From positions 1 to 24,115 of IMG/VR virus record IMGVR_UViG_3300023235_000131: a stretch of 24,115 nucleotides of DNA. The stretch is one strand, 5' to 3'. This stretch comes from a virus. The notes below the pieces were generated by a model. It saw only the letters and a program-made list of their open reading frames with translations. It was not told the origin of the DNA and did no database searches. Positions 1 through 6,083 of this stretch are shown piece after piece; within the stretch, counting starts at the first letter, position 1, and every line of letters starts with the position of its first letter. The translations under genes were made by a program, and so were the position numbers.

Positions 1-103
1 AAGTTTCGTAAGGTTCTGTTGACTTTTGTTTTTCTCTACTTTTTGGGACGAGGGGGTTTGGGGGGGGTTATCTAAAGATTTATTTATTAGAGGCTATTAG
101 AGA
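1..103. other. Noncoding left edge with G-tracts
   Basis: No credible gene is seen here. The stretch carries a G-rich part (five G near 52-56, then a run of eight G at 60-67) and a short direct repeat TATTAGAG at 85-92 and 95-102, just beyond the 3' end of the tRNA-like gene. A TTGACT hexamer at 19-24 has no matching -10 element at normal distance. The function is unknown. Confidence 0.5.
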
Positions 104-201
104 TGGTGCGCCTGACTGGAATCGAACCAGCGACATTGACTAGCGTTCAGTCTTAGCTGAACTTCAACTAACCACCCTCTAACCAGCTGAGGTACAGGCG
201 C
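104..201 (-). tRNA. tRNA-like RNA with an enlarged anticodon arm, CCA encoded
   Basis: Read on the minus strand, the acceptor stem is perfect (GCGCCTG with CAGGCGC), then A73 and an encoded CCA. The D arm is CCTC-AGCTGGTTA-GAGG and the T arm GCTGG-TTCGATT-CCAGT (one G-T wobble). A variable region ATGTC sits in the usual place. At the canonical anticodon-stem positions TGGTT pairs with AGTCA (two wobbles). The loop enclosed is 28 nt instead of 7. Inside it the helix continues for three more pairs, then there is a 4-nt bulge (TGAA), then a 6-bp hairpin GTTCAG/CTGAAC with loop CTAAGA. The whole arm spans 137-174. No 7-nt loop with U33 is available, so no amino acid can be assigned. It could be a tRNA with a 21-nt insertion, a non-decoding tRNA-like RNA, or a decayed gene. 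Confidence 0.7.
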
Positions 202-359
202 TTTAAACTTGAACTTGCCGGTAGTTCCGGATAGTTGTACTCTTGCTGTGGGATTCGGGGAAAGGCGCTAAGTGAAGAGTCCCACAATATACTCATTTGC
301 TTGGGAGTAGTCTGCCCTGACAACCCCCATAGCTTGTGTGTAGGTTTTCACCTACGCCC
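202..359. other. Noncoding stretch with several inverted repeats
   Basis: This lies between the tRNA-like gene and the endolysin stop. It holds CCGG-TAGTT-CCGG at 218-230; a 10-bp inverted repeat (one wobble) pairing 247-256 (TGTGGGATTC) with 277-286 (GAGTCCCACA) across a 20-nt loop; and a perfect 6-bp hairpin at 340-355. It may encode a small structured RNA or hold processing sites. An open frame over 235-417 exists on the plus strand but runs antisense into the endolysin and looks non-genic. Confidence 0.45.
340..355 (-). terminator. Hairpin just after the endolysin stop (possible 3' end signal)
   Basis: GTAGGT-TTTC-ACCTAC is a perfect 6-bp stem with a tetraloop. On the minus strand it starts 4 nt after the endolysin stop codon. 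There is no following U-tract on that strand, so it is not a textbook intrinsic terminator. It could instead stabilise or delimit the transcript 3' end. Confidence 0.3.
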
Positions 360-866
360 TTATTTTACTGTTTTTAGTTCTACGATTGGGTCTTTCGGAT
401 TACCTACAAATTTATAATACTTTTCTATAGACTTGGCTTTAGTGGCTTTACCTAGAGGTGTATTGTAATACTTTTTATAGTAAGCCCAGATTGCGTCAAC
501 ATCGTCTTTAGCTGGCAGTGCTTCCTTAACTCTAAGGTAATGAATTCTAGCCATAGCAGCAGCGTAATCGAGATCATAAATCATGCGGTCAGGTAGTGGA
601 ACTTGATTAATACCTAAGTTGTAACCTAGCGGATAAGTTAGGGCTGGTTTTCTAGCGATGTAGTTACGCCAGATATCATCATGCGTTAGTGGCTCCATTT
701 GGAAAACTCCACACGCAGGGCCTTTGACTTGCTTTACATATTTACCCCCGTTTGATTCTACTGCGCAGGTAAACATTAGAAGCTCTTCGGCCTCGTCACT
801 GTAATGTTTTATCATAGATAATGCTGGCTTTAGTATGTGTTCTCTAAACTGTTTTGAATCAAACAT
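360..866 (-). CDS. Lytic transglycosylase/lysozyme-like endolysin
   Basis: A 168-aa protein with no signal peptide. Residues 32-59 carry the soluble lytic transglycosylase pattern: AVESNGG with the probable catalytic Glu37, followed after about 15 residues by GVFQMEP (G53, Q56, P59), matching the family's E-S...G-x-x-Q-M-x-P arrangement. It would cleave the glycan strands of peptidoglycan. The start at 866 is preceded by a GAGAG ribosome site at good spacing. It is the only protein gene read leftward apart from one HNH gene, and is divergent from the packaging and head genes. As a stand-alone small lysozyme in a phage that also has a virion-borne lysozyme domain (13236-18035), it is best read as the lysis endolysin. 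A virion role is the alternative. No adjacent holin or spanin is recognisable. Confidence 0.65.
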   Translation of the reverse strand: MFDSKQFREHILKPALSMIKHYSDEAEELLMFTCAVESNGGKYVKQVKGPACGVFQMEPLTHDDIWRNYIARKPALTYPLGYNLGINQVPLPDRMIYDLDYAAAMARIHYLRVKEALPAKDDVDAIWAYYKKYYNTPLGKATKAKSIEKYYKFVGNPKDPIVELKTVK

Positions 867-926
867 TCGCTATTAATCTCTCATAAACTATACTATTGTA
901 ATATAATTTTACAGGATAATACGCCT
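867..926. promoter_or_regulatory. Divergent intergenic region, probable promoters both ways
   Basis: These 60 bases separate the leftward endolysin and the rightward packaging/head genes and are strongly AT-rich. On the plus strand there is a TATAAT at 902-907, but it lacks a good -35 and sits only a few bases upstream of the ribosome site AGGA at 913-916. On the minus strand TATAGT lies at 887-892. The 10-base string CAATAGTATA on the minus strand here recurs on the plus strand upstream of the 23631 gene. Promoters are inferred from layout more than from sequence. Confidence 0.35.
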
Positions 927-1529
927 ATGACAACTTCCAAATCGCGTACCCTAGCTAAAAAGATTTATGAAGGGATAAAGGATAAGTCCTATAGCCGATA
1001 TAATGAAGAGGCGCATTGTGTAAGTGTTCTCGAAGTTATGAATAGTGAGCTACCTTTTTTAAGTGAATTTTGCAGAAAGAATAATATTGCTAGAGGTACG
1101 GCATGTAATTGGATTAAGAATAAGAAGATCTTTAAAAATTGCTACATGGTCGGATTAGAGTACGCATATTCTAATTGGATTCGTGAAGGTGAGGAAATGA
1201 AGGACAATGAAGAGTTCAATACTGGACATTGGAAGCATAAAGGTAAAGTTCTTTTCCAGATTGGAGAGAACAGACGCATTAGGTTAAATGTCAGGAAAGA
1301 TGACACCCCATACGAGCAATATAAAACTATAATGGAATCGGCTGCCGATGGTGATTTTACAGCTACCGAATTAAAACAGGTAATGGAATCTGTCATGGTT
1401 GGAGCTAGAGCGTTTGAATCTGACGAGTTAGCCAAGCGCATAGATGAGATTGAATTAGACGTTGAAAAGGGGCAGCAGCATCATGAACAGGGTATCATCG
1501 CGGTTGAACAATTTAAGAAAGAGAATTAG
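927..1529 (+). CDS. Putative terminase small subunit (DNA recognition)
   Basis: A 200-aa protein. Residues about 28-75 form a helix-turn-helix segment (FLSEFCRKNNIARGTACNW) followed by basic KNKK. The surrounding pattern of an early helix, the HTH, then a helix with YAYSNW is seen in many phage small terminases, where it binds the packaging site and feeds DNA to the large subunit. The C-terminal third is charged and helical (ELAKRIDEIELDVEKG), fitting an oligomerisation or coiled-coil region. The ribosome site AGGA is 10 nt upstream. It sits directly before the portal block, whereas the large subunit lies 20 kb downstream; in T7 the two are close together. The call rests on motif and position. 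A different HTH regulator is possible. Confidence 0.6.
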   Translation: MTTSKSRTLAKKIYEGIKDKSYSRYNEEAHCVSVLEVMNSELPFLSEFCRKNNIARGTACNWIKNKKIFKNCYMVGLEYAYSNWIREGEEMKDNEEFNTGHWKHKGKVLFQIGENRRIRLNVRKDDTPYEQYKTIMESAADGDFTATELKQVMESVMVGARAFESDELAKRIDEIELDVEKGQQHHEQGIIAVEQFKKEN

Positions 1530-1617
1530 TATTCCATATAGATTACAATATGTTGATAGAGTAGTAGAGCCAAAAGAATTTGAAGAAAAGGTTATTTATA
1601 TTCATATAACAATATAA
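1483..1617 (+). CDS. Small hypothetical protein overlapping the small terminase gene
   Basis: A 44-codon frame starts at ATG 1483 inside the 3' end of the preceding gene (47-nt overlap) and ends with TAA at 1615-1617, just before the next gene's ribosome site. AAGGGG lies about 10 nt upstream of its start. The product begins MNRVSSRLNNLRKRI and continues with a mixed charged and hydrophobic segment (YRLQYVDRVVEPKEFEEKV). It occupies exactly what would otherwise be a 95-nt gap in a tightly packed operon, and its sequence looks protein-like, not low complexity. The function is unknown. It is short, so it could be chance. Confidence 0.5.
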   Translation: MNRVSSRLNNLRKRISIPYRLQYVDRVVEPKEFEEKVIYIHITI

Positions 1618-1630
1618 AGGATAAATGGTT

Positions 1631-1879
1631 ATGAGTAGTTTCACTAAGTGGACAGGACAAGACGCAGCAAAACGCGCACAACAAGCATTGGAAAGAGATT
1701 TAGCGGAATCACATGCGCAACGAGAAGAGTTCAAAAAAGCAGAAGATACAGCCAACGCAGCTAAGACAGCTCAACAACAAAAGATCAATTCAAAGAGTGC
1801 TAACGCTGCTAGAAATTCTATGAGACGACCTGGATTTTTAGATTCTTCACAAGAAGGCATTTCTGACGTATTAGGATAA
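1631..1879 (+). CDS. Small pre-portal virion/assembly protein (T7 gp7.3-like by position)
   Basis: An 82-aa hydrophilic protein, almost entirely helical, Ala/Lys/Glu-rich in the middle, ending in a Pro/Gly/Ser tail (RRPGFLDSSQEGISDVLG). An in-frame ATG at 1625 exists, but the ribosome site AAGGA at 1617-1621 is only 3 nt from it and 9 nt from the ATG at 1631, so 1631 is preferred. It lies immediately before the portal gene, the place of T7 gene 7.3, which codes for a small tail/adsorption-related protein. No sequence match to it is claimed. Its last codons (TTA GGA TAA) supply the portal Shine-Dalgarno, implying coupled translation. Confidence 0.6.
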   Translation: MSSFTKWTGQDAAKRAQQALERDLAESHAQREEFKKAEDTANAAKTAQQQKINSKSANAARNSMRRPGFLDSSQEGISDVLG

Positions 1880-1881
1880 AT

Positions 1882-3468
1882 ATGAATTTAACTAAAGTAG
1901 ATGATGGTAAATTACTTACTGAATTGACCGCCAGTTATAACAGTGCGAAAAGAGACGCTGATTTATGGGAGTCTATTTTAGAGGCTAGTTATCATTATGC
2001 AGTTCCGTTTAGAAATAGATTTTATTCACCTAAGCAGTTTCAAGGCGAGTTAAAAAATACACGATTGTATGACACTACTGCTGTAGAAGCTGCAAAGACA
2101 TTCGTATCTAAAATTCATACTGCAATGACACCCCCTCAAGTTCAATGGGGATTCTTGCAGGTCAATAAATCTGAATTTGGAGACGCTCCACAATCACAAA
2201 TTGACGATGCTCAAAGAAAAGTTGATGAGTATATGCGAGAGTTGTTTAGGTATATACATCGGTCAAATTTCGATACAGTAATCAATGAGTGTTATTTTGA
2301 TTTATCTATTGGCACTTCTTGCTTAATCATAAATCAGCATACTGAAAAACAGCCGTTATTATTTACTTCGATACCAGCCGATAAACTAGCTATTGCTGAG
2401 GGCTTAGATGGTCGCGCTCACATATGGTTTAGAACTTGGGAAGATATCAAGGTTCGTGAATTAAAATCTCGTTGGAAGAAAGCTAGTAAGTCAGCGGATA
2501 TGGAAAGTGCTTTGCTTAGTGATCCAAATGCTAAGGTAGCTAAGATTTATGAGGGTGTTCTTTACGATCCTAATCAAGCTAAGCCTTATACTTATGCTGT
2601 TTGGTGCGGAGATCATTTAATATTTGCTGAAGATTTAGATAGTAATCCAGCAATTGTATGGCGTTTTCAGAAAACTAATAATGAAGTTTGGGGGCGTGGC
2701 CCAGTAATGGAAGCATTACCTTCAATAATTTCATTACAAGAGATTGCTAGAATTGAATTAGCCTCTGCTAATCTAAATACTTTCAAGCCATACATGGGAT
2801 TCTCTGATGGGGTATTCAACCCTTATACTTTTAAACTTGAACCATTCACAGTTATTCCTATTGCTCCTATCGGCACTGGTGGGCAATTGCCACTTGTACC
2901 CTTACCAGATTCATCTGCGCCTCAGTTCACACAGCTTGTCTCTTCAGACTTAAGAATGCAGATTAAGACATTAATGTTTGCTACTGACGGCTCAGAATCA
3001 GAATCAATACAGCCTCAAACAGCTACAGAGGTATCAATTAATCAGCAAAACTTAGCTCAAAAAATCGGGCCTTTGTTTAGCAGATTACAGTCTGAGTTTT
3101 TAGAGCCAGTTATTCAGCGTGTCTCTTATATCTTAGACAAGATGGGCATACTTCCAAAGCCAATGATTAATGGTAAAGAAGTTTCATTTGAATATAAATC
3201 ACCACTAGCTTTGGCTCAAGGTCAGCAGCAAGTAGGCGTGTTCACTCAATTCACTCAATTATTGCAGGGTATTAGTGGGCCTGAGATGACTCAGATTTAT
3301 TTAGATACTGAAGAAGTTCCTTGGTTACTAGCTGAGTTAATGCAAGTAGATGAAAGGTTCTTGAATAGCAGAGAAAAAGTGGCAGCAGGTTTAGAGAAAC
3401 TTCAAGCTCAAGGTGAAGCGCAGCAAGAAGCCGAGGCACAAGAAGCAGCACAATCAGAGGCTCAATAA
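1882..3468 (+). CDS. Portal (head-tail connector) protein, podovirus type
   Basis: A 528-aa protein with the layout of the T7-type head-tail connector family. The N-terminal helix (LLTELTASYNSAKRDADLWE) leads to the conserved LYDTTAVEAAKTFVSKIHTA segment (about residues 62-82) and TPPQVQWGF. Then come the wing/stem region (WGRGPVMEALP, near 273-283) and TATEVSINQQN (about 382-392). The C-terminus is Gln/Glu/Ala-rich. It forms the dodecameric ring at one capsid vertex, through which DNA is packaged and ejected. Its length is close to T7 gp8 (536 aa). The start follows AGGA with 5-nt spacing, and the stop overlaps the next start (TAATG). The assignment is firm at family level. Confidence 0.93.
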   Translation: MNLTKVDDGKLLTELTASYNSAKRDADLWESILEASYHYAVPFRNRFYSPKQFQGELKNTRLYDTTAVEAAKTFVSKIHTAMTPPQVQWGFLQVNKSEFGDAPQSQIDDAQRKVDEYMRELFRYIHRSNFDTVINECYFDLSIGTSCLIINQHTEKQPLLFTSIPADKLAIAEGLDGRAHIWFRTWEDIKVRELKSRWKKASKSADMESALLSDPNAKVAKIYEGVLYDPNQAKPYTYAVWCGDHLIFAEDLDSNPAIVWRFQKTNNEVWGRGPVMEALPSIISLQEIARIELASANLNTFKPYMGFSDGVFNPYTFKLEPFTVIPIAPIGTGGQLPLVPLPDSSAPQFTQLVSSDLRMQIKTLMFATDGSESESIQPQTATEVSINQQNLAQKIGPLFSRLQSEFLEPVIQRVSYILDKMGILPKPMINGKEVSFEYKSPLALAQGQQQVGVFTQFTQLLQGISGPEMTQIYLDTEEVPWLLAELMQVDERFLNSREKVAAGLEKLQAQGEAQQEAEAQEAAQSEAQ

Positions 3469-3785
3469 TGGAAAAAAAAAAGAATGAGTTTATAGAGCCG
3501 GAGAATTATTGGGATGGTTATCAAGATAGCATTGATAAACAGGACGATAAAAAAGAGGGTTTAGCACTTGATGTATTGTGCTATGCCGTTTTCATGAAAG
3601 ATGAGAATGGGAAAAAGTTGCTTGAACTATTCAATGAAAAATTCATTAATCCTTCATTGGTGCGTATTGGTTCAAACAACTATGAACAATCAATCACTTT
3701 TTTTGAAGGGTTTAAGCAAGCGTTTAGAACTATTAACGATTGCATTAAATCACATGAGCAACGAATCAAGGCGGATAATAAATAA
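3468..3785 (+). CDS. Bbp19-like small phage protein between portal and scaffold
   Basis: A 105-aa acidic protein. The segment VLCYAVFMKDENGKKLLELF, followed after about 25 residues by FFEGFKQAFRTINDCI, resembles the Bbp19 family of small proteins found in podovirus head operons (F-x-x-x-x-G-x-x-L-x-x-L ... E-G-x-x-x-x-x-x-I). The role of that family is not established. The gene is translationally coupled on both sides through TAATG overlaps with portal and scaffold. Codons 2-5 contain a run of ten A (3472-3481), a slippery stretch at the very start. The family call is from memory of the motif and is moderate. Confidence 0.5.
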   Translation: MEKKKNEFIEPENYWDGYQDSIDKQDDKKEGLALDVLCYAVFMKDENGKKLLELFNEKFINPSLVRIGSNNYEQSITFFEGFKQAFRTINDCIKSHEQRIKADNK

Positions 3786-4429
3786 TGGATGAAACAGTAG
3801 AACCTCAAGAGCAAGCAGCACCAGAAAGGCCAGAATGGTTGCCTGAAAAATTTAAATCAGGTGAGGACATGGCCACTAGTTATAAGTACCTAGAGAACAA
3901 GCTAGGCACTGCCCCCAAGTCTTATGACATTTCTAAAGCAGATGGTTGGGTTAGCGCAGAAGATGACGATTTTAGAGCAATGTTAGATCTCGCTAAAGAG
4001 AAAAGTGTACCTCAAGAAGTCATTGATAAGATGCTTGATACCACTAGCCGTTATGCTAAAAATGAAGAAAACGATTTCAATAAAGAGATGGAAACACTCG
4101 GTGAAAATGTTGATGAACGACTAGATGTTTTAAAGAATTGGGCTAAGTCTAATTTAACTGAGGATTCTTTTTATGCTCTGACTGGCTCTATTAAAACAGC
4201 CGAGGGTATAAAAGCACTTGAGGAACTAAGAGGAATGAGTATGGATAATACAACTGTGATACCAACTGGCAAAGAGAGTTCATCTACTGCTGAATCAATT
4301 ACTGAGATTACTGCTGACATGAGTAATAACATGGATAAATATAAGTCCGATCCTAAGTTCAGGAATGAGATTAGAGTCAGAATGGAAAAAGCACAGACTT
4401 CAGGCTATGTTGACAAAAGTTCTGCATAG
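3785..4429 (+). CDS. Capsid scaffolding (assembly) protein
   Basis: A 214-aa acidic protein starting with a Glu/Gln/Pro-rich stretch, then the scaffold signature RPEWLPEKFKSGEDMATSYK (residues about 15-34), as in T7-type capsid assembly proteins. The remainder is predicted helical and charged, fitting an elongated internal scaffold that leaves or is lost before DNA packaging. It lies directly upstream of the major capsid gene, as expected. The start codon overlaps the preceding stop (TAATG), with AAGGCGGA upstream. No protease gene is seen nearby, again as in T7-like phages. Confidence 0.82.
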   Translation: MDETVEPQEQAAPERPEWLPEKFKSGEDMATSYKYLENKLGTAPKSYDISKADGWVSAEDDDFRAMLDLAKEKSVPQEVIDKMLDTTSRYAKNEENDFNKEMETLGENVDERLDVLKNWAKSNLTEDSFYALTGSIKTAEGIKALEELRGMSMDNTTVIPTGKESSSTAESITEITADMSNNMDKYKSDPKFRNEIRVRMEKAQTSGYVDKSSA

Positions 4430-4460
4430 ACTATTCTATACACAACATGAAGGATAACTT

Positions 4461-4490
4461 GTTTACTTAGCCCGTTTCGGATAACTAAAC
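4461..4490 (+). other. Hairpin in the capsid 5' leader, upstream copy
   Basis: GTTTA at 4461-4465 can pair with TAAAC at 4486-4490, and the interior contains CCG-TTT-CGG (4472-4480). It may be a processing site or partial terminator between scaffold and capsid. It has no T-tract. Confidence 0.3.
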
Positions 4491-4500
4491 ACGACGCAAG

Positions 4501-4542
4501 CCCTTATTAGAGTTGAACAAACTTCAAATAAACTAATAGGGG
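4501..4542 (+). promoter_or_regulatory. Hairpin covering the capsid ribosome binding site
   Basis: CCCTTATTAG (4501-4510) pairs with CTAATAGGGG (4533-4542) in a 10-bp stem with one G-U wobble. The 22-nt loop can form a small inner stem AGTT/AACT. The 3' arm contains the AGGGGA Shine-Dalgarno of the capsid gene (ATG at 4549), so when folded the ribosome site is largely paired. This could be a translational control element, a stability hairpin or an endonuclease (RNase III-type) processing site, as are known in T7 late mRNAs. Confidence 0.6.
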
Positions 4543-4548
4543 AATGCA

Positions 4549-5379
4549 ATGTCACAATCATTGACAGCAGTACAACAAATTGAATTTGATGCGATGGTGA
4601 AAGCCGAATACGCATCTAAAGGTTTCAGATTACGCGATTCTGTTCGTATGAAGCATGATGTAGTTGGTGCTAGTGTTGACTTCCGTAAGGTCGGTCAAAT
4701 AGTATCCGTTGAAACTGCTTACCAACAATCTGTAACTCCACAAGATCCTAACTACTCTAAAGCTACAGCTACATTAGCTAAGTATACTACTCCTACAGCA
4801 GTAGATTCAGTTCAAGAGTTAACAGTAAACTTTGATAGTAAAATGGAAAATGCAATGCTTGTTGCTGATGCAATGGGTCGTCGTAGTGACCAAATTACAA
4901 TTGATGCTTTAGTTGCTGACCCTGCTGAGACTATTGTTAATGGCGGCACGAATATGACTTACGCTAAGTATATTCAAGCTATTGAGTTCTTTGAAGACAA
5001 CGCTGTTCCAATTCCTGAACGTTATATGGCAATGAGCGGTAACAACTTCCGTAAATTACTAGAAGCTCAAGAATTCACATCTACTTTCTACACAGCTAAC
5101 CGTGTATTAGATAAAGGTATGATTCGTGAGTACTTAGGAATTAACATCGTAGTTATTCCAACAATGCTAGAAGGTGGTTTACCTAAAGCTGGTAACATTC
5201 GTACAGCACTTGCTTGGCATAAAATGTCTACAGGTATGGGTATTGGTCATAACTTCAGAACTGAAATTAACTATATCCCTGAGAAAACTTCATGGTTGGT
5301 TAATGGCATATTCTCTGCCGGTGCTGTGGTTGTTGATAATTTAGGCGTATTGGCCATTGCTTGCGATGAAAGCGCATAA
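4549..5379 (+). CDS. Major capsid protein (HK97-fold, podovirus type)
   Basis: A 276-aa protein, smaller than T7 gp10A (345 aa). It follows the scaffold gene and has the features of a podovirus capsid family: an N-terminal arm, a segment of RRSDQITIDALVAD (about 109-122) resembling the long spine helix region, and a C-terminal AWHKMSTGMGIGHNFRTEINYIPEKTSW block (about 222-249), then a hydrophobic end. Arg codons are almost all CGT/CGC (about ten to one AGA by eye), unlike the AGA-rich neighbours. This fits very high expression. Its leader carries a ribosome-site hairpin. The family assignment is from pattern and order and is strong. Confidence 0.85.
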   Translation: MSQSLTAVQQIEFDAMVKAEYASKGFRLRDSVRMKHDVVGASVDFRKVGQIVSVETAYQQSVTPQDPNYSKATATLAKYTTPTAVDSVQELTVNFDSKMENAMLVADAMGRRSDQITIDALVADPAETIVNGGTNMTYAKYIQAIEFFEDNAVPIPERYMAMSGNNFRKLLEAQEFTSTFYTANRVLDKGMIREYLGINIVVIPTMLEGGLPKAGNIRTALAWHKMSTGMGIGHNFRTEINYIPEKTSWLVNGIFSAGAVVVDNLGVLAIACDESA

Positions 5380-5380
5380 T

Positions 5381-5959
5381 TTATACTAATATAGTTTTAT
5401 GCTTGTTTAGATACTGAATGGCGACTTTCATTAATTTGATGTCGTCATTAAAGAAACCGAGTGCAGAATTACAGGAAGCACAAAGGAATTCTCTGGCTTT
5501 GCCTGAATCATGGCAATGGTCTAAATACAAAGAGCGATTCTTTTTGGCTTTGCCTTTAAATTCTTGCTGAGGTTTTTTACAAATAGCACATAGGTTTTTT
5601 TGCTTTTTAAGCATGGTTTCTTGTTCTTGATGAGTAAGGCCGAATTTTCTTTTGTAAAGTTGTTTTTTACGAAGTGGCCATAGCTTTACATTTTGAGCAT
5701 TAATCTTTGCTGGACAATAGTTTTTCTTTTTGTTTGCAGATGAGCATTGCCTGCACCTAAACTGATTACGTTGTTCGCTAAGGCATTGTAATCTTGTTAA
5801 AAGACCGTGTTTGGAGCAACGTTTAACGGCCCATACAGGAAGAACTTCTATATATTGTTTAACCTTATATTTAGTTCTTTCACGCATGTGTTCTAAGCAA
5901 ATAACACGCTTTTGATAACGTAGGTTTTCACAGAATGGGGCTTTGCATTGATTTGTCAT
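5381..5959 (-). CDS. Endonuclease VII-type HNH endonuclease, probable homing gene
   Basis: A 192-aa protein. The C-terminal half is the recombination endonuclease VII fold: FGLTHQEQETMLKKQ (106-120), zinc ligands C124/C127 and C160/C163, the catalytic LDHCH at 146-150, and CNSALG (163-168). The N-terminal half has further Cys/His pairs (C5, C10, C21, H24, C48, C69, C72), likely an extra DNA-binding zinc region. The gene is on the opposite strand, convergent with capsid, with only 1 nt between the stops, and has its own GGAGAG ribosome site. In T4 the enzyme resolves branched DNA before packaging. Stand-alone copies in phages often act as homing endonucleases. The odd orientation inside the late operon favours mobility. 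Both roles remain possible. Confidence 0.8.
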   Translation of the reverse strand: MTNQCKAPFCENLRYQKRVICLEHMRERTKYKVKQYIEVLPVWAVKRCSKHGLLTRLQCLSEQRNQFRCRQCSSANKKKNYCPAKINAQNVKLWPLRKKQLYKRKFGLTHQEQETMLKKQKNLCAICKKPQQEFKGKAKKNRSLYLDHCHDSGKAREFLCASCNSALGFFNDDIKLMKVAIQYLNKHKTILV

Positions 5960-6042
5960 TTATACTCTCCAGTATACTCATGATAGAACAAAGCCAAGCT
6001 AGTGAGTGCCAGCTGTTCGGGTGCTACCCTAGACTTTGTGTA

Positions 6043-6051
6043 TGCTATAGT
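6043..6051 (+). promoter_or_regulatory. Possible extended -10 promoter for the decoration gene
   Basis: TG-C-TATAGT resembles an extended -10 element. There is no good -35 at the usual distance. It would give a leader of about 25 nt including the ribosome site TTGGAGA before ATG 6084. A local promoter would compensate for the opposing HNH gene just upstream. Weak support. Confidence 0.3.
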
Positions 6052-6083
6052 AACATTAATCTAATAAATTTGGAGATATAGAA

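Noticed and set aside
137-174. Calling the tRNA-like RNA tRNA-Leu(AAG) from the CTAAGAC string
   Set aside because: That reading needs an 8-nt (or 6-nt) loop on a stem displaced 12-13 nt from both the D stem and the T stem. The canonical stem positions pair elsewhere, so the amino acid is left unassigned.
1-201. Left tRNA as the attachment site of an integrated prophage
   Set aside because: No repeat of the tRNA 3' end is found at the right edge, and no integrase or host gene is present in the window.
235-417. A 60-codon plus-strand frame rich in Cys
   Set aside because: It covers inverted repeats and runs antisense into the endolysin 3' end, has no ribosome site and its composition is not gene-like.
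3601-3792. A 63-codon plus-strand frame inside the Bbp19-like gene
   Set aside because: It is a different frame of a better supported, coupled gene and has no separate ribosome site.
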